From the NCBI GenBank assembly GCA_026416535.1, contig JAOAFA010000028.1, forward strand, positions 1-38,455: a stretch of DNA of 38,455 nucleotides, read 5' to 3'. How positions within the stretch are numbered: the stretch's first letter is position 1; each line of letters opens with the position of its first letter. This DNA is from Deltaproteobacteria bacterium. Its GTDB lineage: Bacteria > Myxococcota > SpSt-1050. A program made the position numbers and the translations under genes. The notes beneath the pieces were generated by a model. It saw only the letters and a list, made by a program, of their open reading frames with translations. It did no database searches and was not told where the DNA came from. Of the stretch, positions 29,534 through 37,508 are shown piece by piece.

Positions 29534-31084
29534 TCAAACTCCCTTAAACAGGTTTTTTATTAACTTAAATTTCTCTATGAGTGGAGAGGGTTTATCTATT
29601 AATCCTACGAGTGCGAAGAACCTATTTAGTTTTTCCCGTGAATATGGGTACCAGACCATGTTTTTCATCGGGAAGACCTCGTAATTGACGTGGTATGCCT
29701 GGCAGAGATCCCTGAGTCCGTCATCTGAATGAACTCTTCCTATACCACTCTCCTTGACTCCCATCCACGGCGTCTCTGGGAATGCATGTGTCATAAGTGC
29801 ATCATTTATTATAACTGTTCCGGCCTCTAATCGCTCTGCAATCTTTCTCCCTCTCTCCTGATCTTTTGTATATACGCAGGCAGTAAGGCCATAACATGAA
29901 TTGTTTGCCCTCTCAATAGCCTCATCCTCTGTCCTAAATTTCATTATTGGTAGTATGGGACCAAAAGATTCTTCACAGGAGACAGGCATTGAGTCGTCTA
30001 CGTTTATTAAAATGGTAGGTTCGAAGTACATCTCACCAAGTTTACTCCTCTTTCCGCCTGTTAAGACTATTGCTCCTTTTGCCTTTGCATCTTCAATATG
30101 TTTCTCTACAACCTTGATCTGGTTTTTATCCGTCATTGCCCCAATATCCGCATTAGGATTCTCTATTGGGTTATCTTGTCTTAGTCCTTTTGTGATCTCA
30201 ACAGCCTTTTGAACGAATTCGTCAAATATGCTTTCGTGGACGTATGTCCTCTCTATGGATGCACATATCTGTCCTGAATTCGCGAACGCTCCCCACACTA
30301 CAGATCGGGCAGCGGCATCGACGTCTGCATCATGACACACGATTGCAGCATCTTTGCCGCCCAGCTCCATTGAACATGGAATGAGCATCTTACCGCATAA
30401 GGCCGCTACCTCTCTCCCTATCTGAGTAGAGCCGGTAAAGTTTACATAATTGATCTCTCCCGTCTCAATTATCTGTGAGCCAAGGGAACCCGGCCCTGTT
30501 ATTACCTGAAAGATATCTTTGTTTAGTCCTGCTTCATCAAAGAGTTCTCTTAATTTCACGGCAATGAGTGGTGTTAGAGAGGCCGGTTTTAGTATTACGG
30601 CGTTCCCAGCAATAAGCCCCATTATTACTTCTCCGGCTGGTATTGAGAGCGGAAAGTTCCAGGGGGATATTACCAGCATGGTCCCCCTGGGTTTGTAGTG
30701 TATATAACTAGCCCTATTCTTGAAGACAGATATAGATATCTTCTTCGGAGAGAGTATCTCTTTTGCATTCTTTGCAAAATATGTAGTAAGGTGCAAAACT
30801 GGGATTATCTCAAACATATACGATTCATATATGGTCTTTCCGTTTTCGGATGAAATAAGATTTGCCACCTCTTCAGCTCTGCTGTATAAAACATCTGCAA
30901 AATCAAGCATCTTTTTGCATCTCTCTTCTATAGAGATGTTACCCCAGTATCTCTGAGCCTCCTTTGCCCTTTTGATAGCGTCTTTAGCCTCGTTGAGCGA
31001 AAAGACTTTTACCTCTCCGATCTTCTTTTGATTGAGAGGGCTGAATACCTCTATTACACTATGTTTTTTTTCGGAGCTCATCAT
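29534..31084 (-). CDS. NAD(P)-dependent aldehyde dehydrogenase
   Basis: This oxidises an aldehyde to the acid. The 516-residue protein is a complete ALDH superfamily member: oxyanion Asn143 in SPWNFPLS, cofactor-binding NFTGSTQIGREV, general base Glu240 in MELGGKDA, and nucleophile Cys274 in SGQICASIERTYV. A ~40-residue C-terminal extension (from about WYPYSREKLNRFF) is amphipathic and may bind membrane or a partner. AGGAGG precedes the tandem ATGATG start. The aldolase downstream suggests lactaldehyde or a similar product as substrate, but this is inference. Confidence 0.93.
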   Translation of the reverse strand: MMSSEKKHSVIEVFSPLNQKKIGEVKVFSLNEAKDAIKRAKEAQRYWGNISIEERCKKMLDFADVLYSRAEEVANLISSENGKTIYESYMFEIIPVLHLTTYFAKNAKEILSPKKISISVFKNRASYIHYKPRGTMLVISPWNFPLSIPAGEVIMGLIAGNAVILKPASLTPLIAVKLRELFDEAGLNKDIFQVITGPGSLGSQIIETGEINYVNFTGSTQIGREVAALCGKMLIPCSMELGGKDAAIVCHDADVDAAARSVVWGAFANSGQICASIERTYVHESIFDEFVQKAVEITKGLRQDNPIENPNADIGAMTDKNQIKVVEKHIEDAKAKGAIVLTGGKRSKLGEMYFEPTILINVDDSMPVSCEESFGPILPIMKFRTEDEAIERANNSCYGLTACVYTKDQERGRKIAERLEAGTVIINDALMTHAFPETPWMGVKESGIGRVHSDDGLRDLCQAYHVNYEVFPMKNMVWYPYSREKLNRFFALVGLIDKPSPLIEKFKLIKNLFKGV

Positions 31085-31560
31085 TTACCTCCTATATTCC
31101 AATGGTGGACATAATAATATGTTTTAACCTCAAAAGTCAACTAAGGATTTTACTACCTAATTAATGACGGCAACTAGACTCAATCCCTAAAAGAGTTATT
31201 GGGTAAAGTATTGCATTGACATCATAGTTTCAAAATAGTTTTGCCTTACTGCAAAGATAACAAATATCTTGTAAAAGAAAATTTTATCATGATGATAGAA
31301 TAGCTTTATACAGAATTCTGGTCTTCATTGATTGGCACTTATTTAGATCCTACAATTAAACAAATCTTGGTTTATGGATAAGTAGGTTATCTTTACATTT
31401 TGCGCATTAAACCAACGTTAAAATGTTATATCTCTGCAAAATCGAGATGTCGCATTTAAAATTACCCTCCCAGTATCGGTATTCTACTAAAGGTTAGTAA
31501 ATTTTAACACAATATTTATTTGACATAAGCAAATAAAAGAATGATAAGAGGAGGTGTTAT
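31085..31560. other. Divergent intergenic region, aldehyde dehydrogenase / OPA transporter
   Basis: These 476 AT-rich bases contain the dehydrogenase promoter at the left end and the transporter ribosome-binding site at the right end. A TTGACA at about 31521 followed by TGATAA is too close to the transporter ATG to act as its promoter without losing the ribosome-binding site. I see no gene, RNA or clear operator elsewhere in it. Confidence 0.5.
31111..31140 (-). promoter_or_regulatory. Sigma70-type promoter for the aldehyde dehydrogenase-aldolase unit
   Basis: On the minus strand TTGACT (31140-31135), an 18-base spacer and TATTAT (31116-31111) give a near-consensus promoter with a ~20-base leader containing AGGAGG. 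Confidence 0.5.
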
Positions 31561-32907
31561 ATGGGAGACGTGATCCAGCATTCAAAAGCATTTAGAGTGA
31601 GAAGGTTCATAAATTGGTTTCCTTTGGGGATCTCCTATGCACTTCTGTATATGGGAAGATATAATCTGACTGTAAGCCAGACAGTTTTGGGAAATCTCAT
31701 GCCAAAGGATGCCTTTGGGACAATTTTTGGAGTCGGGGCATGGGTCTATGCAATTGCTTTTCTGATTAATGGTCCTCTTACAGATAAGATTGGAGGAAAG
31801 CGCGGTATCCTGATAGGAGTGCTTGGTGCGGCTATCTCAAATCTTCTAATGGGGCTATATGTCTGGTATGCAATATCGCTTCCGCCAGGTACTGATATTA
31901 ACATTGTACCTGTATTTGTTGTTTTGTATGCAATGAATATGTATTTTCAGAGTTATGGTGCTGTTGCCATAGTCAAAGTCAATGCCCATTGGTTTCACGT
32001 GAGAGAGAGAGGAACATTTTCGGGCATCTTCGGTATAATGATATCCACAGGTCTATATCTGGCTTTTGATGTAAGCGAGAAGATACTGAAGTTGGTTCAA
32101 AAGGGTGGTTCAGCTGAAATGGAGGGGGTGTGGTGGGTCTTCTTTACGCCCTCAATATTGCTCTTTACATTCTTCCTGATAGAACTCTTCCTGTTAAAAG
32201 ATAGACCCTCACAGGCGGGTTTTGAGGATTTTGATACGCAGGATGCATCAAGCGGTGAGGATGACAAGGCACCCCCGATTTTTGAGGTCTTAAAGAAGAT
32301 TCTGACAAATAAAATTATCCTTACAATTGCCCTTGTTGAATTTTGTACAGGGGTGCTCAGGAACGGAGTTATGCACTGGTTTAAGATTTTTGCAAAGGAA
32401 CATATAAAGGCAGGAGATACAGTGGGCTGGCAATATGTGAATGATAACTGGGGACTGATGCTTATGATAGCAGGTATTACGGGGGGAATGATTGCGGGAG
32501 TTGTGAGTGATAAGTTCTTTCAGTCGCGCAGACCACCAGTTGCGGCAATTCTATATGGAATAATGTTTTTTAGTGTAATACTGATGATACCATTTTTGCA
32601 TGATGGTTGGATATTAGGATTGCTTGTATTCCTTATCTCTATCTGTGTTATTGGAACTCATGGAGTCCTCTCTGGGACGGCCACCATGGACTTTGGGGGC
32701 AGAAAAGGTGCCGCAACAGCAGTAGGTATTATAGATGGTTTTGTCTATCTCGGGACTGGTTTTCAATCACTGGCTCTTGGTTTTATCACAATGAGAAACT
32801 GGCTATTCTGGCCTATATTCCTCGCCCCTTTTGCACTTATTGGGGTAATACTGCTTGTGCGTATTTGGAATGCAACTCCTCTTAAAAAACCTGCAGCACC
32901 ACACTAA
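31561..32907 (+). CDS. OPA-family MFS transporter (GlpT/UhpT-like)
   Basis: The 448-residue inner-membrane protein has about 12 hydrophobic helices, split by a cytoplasmic loop near residues 220-240 (DTQDASSGEDDKAPP). The N-terminal pattern RRFINWFPLGISYALLYMGRYNLTVS and the GPLTDKIGGKRGILIG loop resemble the organophosphate:phosphate antiporters that import glycerol-3-phosphate or hexose phosphates in exchange for phosphate. The exact substrate cannot be read. GAGGAGG lies before the ATG. It converges on the barrel gene without spacing. Codon use looks somewhat more GC-rich than the housekeeping block. Confidence 0.85.
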   Translation: MGDVIQHSKAFRVRRFINWFPLGISYALLYMGRYNLTVSQTVLGNLMPKDAFGTIFGVGAWVYAIAFLINGPLTDKIGGKRGILIGVLGAAISNLLMGLYVWYAISLPPGTDINIVPVFVVLYAMNMYFQSYGAVAIVKVNAHWFHVRERGTFSGIFGIMISTGLYLAFDVSEKILKLVQKGGSAEMEGVWWVFFTPSILLFTFFLIELFLLKDRPSQAGFEDFDTQDASSGEDDKAPPIFEVLKKILTNKIILTIALVEFCTGVLRNGVMHWFKIFAKEHIKAGDTVGWQYVNDNWGLMLMIAGITGGMIAGVVSDKFFQSRRPPVAAILYGIMFFSVILMIPFLHDGWILGLLVFLISICVIGTHGVLSGTATMDFGGRKGAATAVGIIDGFVYLGTGFQSLALGFITMRNWLFWPIFLAPFALIGVILLVRIWNATPLKKPAAPH

Positions 32908-33453
32908 TCAAAATTCGGCTCCTACATTAAAAGCCATAAAACTGAAAATTCTCTTTTCAATTTCAAAATAGCCAAGTCCAAATCTTGAGTATGTTATTTC
33001 GGCAAATAGTGACGAAAGGAGTCCATTCTGCTGTAAAAGCCTTGCTCCTAATCCGAGGATTATAGAATAAGTTGCAGCATTGTCTTTACGGTCGGTGAGA
33101 TATGTAATCTGACTGAGTATGTCGTGGGTAAAGAACGGGGTAATCTTTTCAAATGCATTCAAATAGACTCTTATGGCAAGTCCGAATCTTATCGTATGCA
33201 TCTCTCTTTCGGATAAGGTATAGTAGTTATACCAATTTGCCGCACCTATTTCGGTATTTATGATTCTGGTCTCATCATTGATAGGGTATAAGAGATGTAA
33301 TCCTGCACCATAAATACCGGCGGTCTCACTGCTAAATTCGTTTCTTAAAGAAAAGCCGGTAGAAGTAGTAAGTCTTATTTTTGCTGCATATGCCTCTTCT
33401 AATGTCAGTAGTATTGTTGTTATAAGAACTGTAAGGTAGATTCTGAAAATCAT
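32908..33453 (-). CDS. Small outer-membrane beta-barrel-like protein
   Basis: The 181-residue product has a signal peptide (about 1-23, ending AYA) and then alternating strands rich in aromatic residues, with turns such as RLTTSTGFSLRNEF and YFEIEKRIFSFMAFNVGAEF. The C-terminal Phe is the usual barrel-assembly signal. It may be an 8-stranded porin-like barrel. Its start is one base after the propeller gene stop, with GAGGAG inside that gene, so the two are coupled. Function unknown. Confidence 0.75.
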   Translation of the reverse strand: MIFRIYLTVLITTILLTLEEAYAAKIRLTTSTGFSLRNEFSSETAGIYGAGLHLLYPINDETRIINTEIGAANWYNYYTLSEREMHTIRFGLAIRVYLNAFEKITPFFTHDILSQITYLTDRKDNAATYSIILGLGARLLQQNGLLSSLFAEITYSRFGLGYFEIEKRIFSFMAFNVGAEF

Positions 33454-33454
33454 T

Positions 33455-34738
33455 CTAATTCACAATCTCCTCGACATAATAAAATCCGTTGTTGTCTTCA
33501 TAGATATATCTCACACGGTCGGAGCCATCAAATATAAATGGCGGTCCATCGGGTGACTCTGATATTGATGATATATTCCTGAATGTCTTTGCGTCAAGCC
33601 CGAGGGAAAAACCGATCTGCTCATCCTTGTCCTGATAAGTATAAACTATATGTGCCGAATCAGGACTAAAGATTACTTTGTAAAATTTGTCGTGAACAGC
33701 GAGCTTATTCTCATTTACATACAATGCCTCCCTCTTCCCTTCCTTTACTACATAAGCAAATTTTGTCGAGTCTGGTGAAAAGGCGATTGAATTCTGATTT
33801 GATGACCATAAAATATCCTCATAAGACCCCATTTTGTTTCCATTCAGGTATATTGCGGTTCTGTCTGCATTCTCAGGATCGGGTGCAATGAATGAATAAT
33901 CAGTGGAATTAGGTGCAAATTTACAGAAGAGCGGTCTTGAATTCTTCATAAGAGGGAACCTGAATGTCTTTTTGTCTACGTTTATTACAATATTCTTTTT
34001 GTCATTAGAGATAGTTATAAACTTTCGGCTGTCTCTTGATGTGCAGTAGTAGTAAACACCACCAGGGAATTTCTGCTGTTCCTTACCGTTTATGACAAGA
34101 AATTCTGTGCTTCCGTCTGTTGCAAGATAGTATATATCCGAAAACTCCGAGAATCTTATATCCCGCACCATTTTATACTTCTTATGTTCCTTATCATTGA
34201 CAACTATGAACTCACTCTCCTTCTCCTTTGCTTTGAATACAATAGTCTTCCCATCGTTCATAAACGTTATAAAATCAATTCGGTCATATCTCTTTTTCTG
34301 TGCCTCTCCATCAATGACTATAAATTCCTTGTTGTTTTCAGCACCTACGTAGACAAACTGCTTCAGAGGAGGAGAGTATGTAAATACCCTGCTCTTTGAG
34401 GAAATGTATTTTGAATACTCTTTGCCGTTTACGACCCAGAAGAGACTTTTACATCCATCCCTTGATGCCAAAAATACCACACTCTCTGTGCCGGGCAGGA
34501 ATGTAACGCCGGAAATACAGTCATAAGTTGCCTCCTGAATCTTGCCATTTACCGAGATAGAGACTTTATTATCTTTCTTTACGGGATATGCGACTGACTT
34601 TAGTGTCTGACTGAATGCAATCTCCTTGCGGTCATAATTGTCATAAGAGGGATTTGAGTCTATTGTTATCCTCTGAATCTCCTTAAATCCGGCCATTGCG
34701 ACTATTGGAATAAACAGAATGACTATTGCAGTCTTCAT
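33455..34738 (-). CDS. Exported WD40-like beta-propeller protein with NGKE repeats
   Basis: The frame extends to 34792, but an ATG at 34738 preceded by AGGAGG starts a clean signal peptide (MKTAIVILFIPIVAMA), giving 427 residues. About seven repeats of ~45 residues follow, each with a hydrophobic strand, then (V/I)(N/D)GK or a variant: VVNGKEY, VIDGEAQ, VVNDKEH, VINGKEQ, YLNGNKM, YVNENKL. SPDS motifs (AFSPDSTKFAYV, IFSPDSAHIVYT) are typical of PD40/TolB-like propellers. It is probably periplasmic and may partner the small barrel encoded next. Confidence 0.78.
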   Translation of the reverse strand: MKTAIVILFIPIVAMAGFKEIQRITIDSNPSYDNYDRKEIAFSQTLKSVAYPVKKDNKVSISVNGKIQEATYDCISGVTFLPGTESVVFLASRDGCKSLFWVVNGKEYSKYISSKSRVFTYSPPLKQFVYVGAENNKEFIVIDGEAQKKRYDRIDFITFMNDGKTIVFKAKEKESEFIVVNDKEHKKYKMVRDIRFSEFSDIYYLATDGSTEFLVINGKEQQKFPGGVYYYCTSRDSRKFITISNDKKNIVINVDKKTFRFPLMKNSRPLFCKFAPNSTDYSFIAPDPENADRTAIYLNGNKMGSYEDILWSSNQNSIAFSPDSTKFAYVVKEGKREALYVNENKLAVHDKFYKVIFSPDSAHIVYTYQDKDEQIGFSLGLDAKTFRNISSISESPDGPPFIFDGSDRVRYIYEDNNGFYYVEEIVN

Positions 34739-34919
34739 TATTAACACCTCCTGATTTAGCAAAAATATATAATCTGTTTGCTGTTTTAACAATAAAAAAT
34801 TTGGGATAATACTTTACTTTTTTGAAAGAAAGTCTTATGTAAGGGTATGGAAGGGATGAATAAAACCAAAAACTATATTTGCTTGAATCCCACATGTAGG
34901 ATTTTGTTAGCATTAGCAT

Positions 34920-36203
34920 ATGGATTTGGAATCAAAAATAGAACTTCGTAAAAGGCATTTTGCATTGTTTATTAGGTTTCTTGGGGTCTATATTTTTATT
35001 TGAACGTTTTATTATATATTCTGAGACATGGAACCCAGTCTTTATATTATCAGGTTTCTTAGGTGCCGCGGCATTGTTTTTTATGTGGTTCTATTTTACC
35101 ACTTATTCCGTGAAAACAACTGGAGGGATTTTGACTGAGATTTTACTTTGTTTGACTATTGGTTTAACTTTTTTCTTAACTGGTTTGTTGGCGGTCTTTA
35201 TCCAGTTTTTGCCAGTATTTTGGTTAGATTTCTCATGGAATCAAAATATAAAAACGTTCCTTTCGGATATAGGTATAGATTTACCATCTCCATGGCGACA
35301 AATATCTGAGAACGTCAAAGACTTGCTATGGTGCTCTCTATTTGCCATTTTGCCATGGAGTGTGAAGCGGCGATTAGAACAACAAAAGGGATTTACATAC
35401 CTTTTCATCCTTAGAGTTTTTATAATGGCGATAGTGGTTGCAGTTTTGCTCATACCTTTTGTTGTTATCTCGGTTGTAAGAAATTGTGATGAACCTGTGA
35501 TTTTATTTCATATTATTTTTCAGCTATTGTTTTTATTTATTTTACTTGTAGTGTTGATATACCTAACAATATCTCCGGAGTTGATTGTACTATCTTCGCG
35601 CGAGAGTATAGGATACTTGTTATTTGAACACTTCAAATATGGATTGGGTCTCCGTGCCGGAGAGACGGATGTGCCTGATGATCATATCAAAGCACTTGGT
35701 ACACTATTCAAAGATGCATTCCCAAAACCTATTCATGTTCTCGATATATGCGGAGGCAAAGGGACATTCGCTAAGTGGTTGGTAGAAGAGTACCACTCTA
35801 GCGAAAGCTTAAAGCAATATACTCTTAATGTGATCATGAGGTATTTTTTGAGCAAATGAGGACAGTACTTAGTGATAACGGAGCATTGCTGGTGGTAGAT
35901 GAATTCCCACAGCAGGCACCAATTCCTGAAAGTGATCCTAATAAGCGGAGTGTCGATATAATGATAAAACGTGCAGATGTTTTGATGCCTTTATTCAGTA
36001 TTGGGATCAGAGATCTTATAAAGTGGGCTGATTCAAGTGGATTGGAGTGTATAGCCATAGGAGAGGTAGATATACACAGGGAAAAAGGTTATCATCCTCC
36101 GATTACAGGTCTATTATTTCGTCCATATAATGGATCTTTTAATCTCGATTTGGGAAGAATAAATAAACAAAGATCTTCTTCTAATTGGATAATATTTAGT
36201 TGA
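34920..36203 (+). pseudogene. Broken membrane-anchored SAM-dependent methyltransferase
   Basis: Three frames together describe one protein. An ATG at 34920 gives MDLESKIELRKRHFALF and a hydrophobic stretch but stops at 35001. The next frame (open from 34942 to 35859) supplies several membrane helices and then a methyltransferase motif I, IHVLDICGGKGTFAKWLVEE (SAM-binding). The third (35850s to 36203) supplies the later motifs (EQMRTVLSDNGALLVVDEF). Only about 20 residues separate motif I from the later part, against about 60 in intact enzymes, so there is an internal deletion as well as frameshifts. A sequencing error alone would not explain the missing segment. Confidence 0.7.
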
Positions 36204-36952
36204 TAGAGTGAGGTCACCTATCAATTCTAATTAAAGACATAATTTTTTTGCATTTATAAAAGCATCCAATAATAAAAAGTCTTTGTTGTAATTTTTTGTG
36301 TAAAAAGAAAAAGAAAAGAAAAAGTAACTGGCACTCCAACTATTAATTTCTTATAAATTTTTTAACCTACATTTGTATCATTAGTGGCATAAAGCATTGG
36401 TTATAATCTAACCCGGCTTTAGCCTGTTGTTGTTCAAGAATACCTCCTAATAAAGATTAGTTTAAGGTAATATATTTGGACTGAAAAGTCAAAGAAGATG
36501 TATAAAACCTGAATACATGTATAAAAAAACAAAACACCCCGTTTTTCAATATTTCAGAAGAATAGCGACTGATTGTTCTTAAAAGAACAAGAAAAAGGTA
36601 ACTGGCACCACAACTATGCTCACAACGATAGGTTAGGGCAAGTATGCCGTTTATCGCTTTGAAATCACGTTGTTTTTATGATGCAACTTTTCCGGCTGAG
36701 CATAGAATGTACCTGGCACCTTTCCTCCGATGTTATGGAAATGTGATTTAGTCCCATTTTAATACTGTATAGTAAAAATATACATGGCGGTGATTTTTGT
36801 TTTGCCGCCTACTGTTAAAAAGTAACTGGCACCAATCAGGTACCAATTAATTATCAGTAAAATCAATGCGTTAGAGTTAAGGTGCGGTTGAACCTTAAAA
36901 TTTGGCACAAGCATTGAGTGTATAAGAAACAGACACCTTAAAGGAGGTAGCT
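36204..36952. other. Gene-free interval with REP-like repeats
   Basis: No supported gene occurs in these 749 bases. Beside the four REP-like copies it has an A/G tract (36301-36323), a perfect inverted repeat TTGTTCTT-AA-AAGAACAA (36573-36590) just before copy 2, and a GGCGG/CCGCC hairpin at about 36786-36810. It separates a pseudogene from the recombinase-like gene and looks like a decaying insertion-prone spot. Confidence 0.55.
36322..36833 (+). repeat. Four REP-like copies of GTAMCTGGCAC(C)
   Basis: Direct copies of a short motif lie at 36324-36334 (GTAACTGGCAC), 36598-36609 (GTAACTGGCACC), 36709-36720 (GTACCTGGCACC) and 36822-36833 (GTAACTGGCACC), mostly preceded by an A-rich run. The last three are spaced 111 and 113 bases apart. 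Copies 2 and 3 are joined by outer inverted repeats TATGCTCA and TGAGCATA. The look matches short repeats that flank RAYT-type tyrosine transposases, but no such gene is present here. Confidence 0.65.
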
Positions 36953-37444
36953 ATGAGTAAGAAGGCTATTGCATATGTAAGCGACATAATCCTTGGAAGG
37001 ACAGGGGAGGTAATCTCCAAGGCTTATCAGAGGCAAGAGATTGAGAATTACGCAAAGGAAAAAGGCATTGAAATTATCAAATGGTTTGAGGATGATGTCT
37101 ACAATGAAGATGTTATCTCCCGTCCAGCAGTACAGGATATCCTTTCATTTGAACAGGAGTACGATATTATTCTTGTTGAAAGGATATGGGCATTTTCGAG
37201 GAGATGGCAGACACTCGCATCTCTATTTGCCGAACTCGACAGAAGAGGGGTTAAAGTAGAGTGTGCGACACTCATGTGGGATTGTGTCTCTCAGATGGCG
37301 AGAAGAAGGTATATGGACAGTTCCTGCAAGAATATCAAACCCAGAGAGCTGGTCACAAGAGATGAGGTCCCTGCTGTCAGAATCAAAAAGCCCGAAAAGA
37401 TTCACTTCATAAATCTTGCTACTAAGCAGGCTGGTGACAAATAA
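36953..37444 (+). CDS. Serine-recombinase-like (resolvase) domain protein, probably not catalytic
   Basis: The 163-residue protein follows the resolvase N-terminal fold: KKAIAYVS, RQEIENYAKEKGIEIIKWFEDD, SRPAVQDIL, YDIILVERIWAFSRRW and LFAELDRRGVKVECAT. The conserved RxS (Arg then nucleophilic Ser) and the DRLxR motif are not conserved (YVSD, RIWAFSRR), and the DNA-binding HTH of resolvases is replaced by a basic tail. AAAGGAGG precedes the ATG. It is followed closely (64 bases) by an Fe-S oxidoreductase, so it may be a domesticated DNA-binding or structural protein rather than a mobile-element enzyme. Confidence 0.7.
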   Translation: MSKKAIAYVSDIILGRTGEVISKAYQRQEIENYAKEKGIEIIKWFEDDVYNEDVISRPAVQDILSFEQEYDIILVERIWAFSRRWQTLASLFAELDRRGVKVECATLMWDCVSQMARRRYMDSSCKNIKPRELVTRDEVPAVRIKKPEKIHFINLATKQAGDK

Positions 37445-37508
37445 TCATCTTGGAATCCAGAGTACGACAACCACCACTTTGGCGGTGTTGATATGAAAGG
37501 AGTAGAGG

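Noticed and set aside
31521-31549. TTGACA...TGATAA as a promoter for the OPA transporter
   Set aside because: Transcription would begin about at the ribosome-binding site, leaving too little leader.
36322-36833. CRISPR array
   Set aside because: The repeats are only 11-12 bases, few, with spacers over 100 bases, and no cas genes are nearby.
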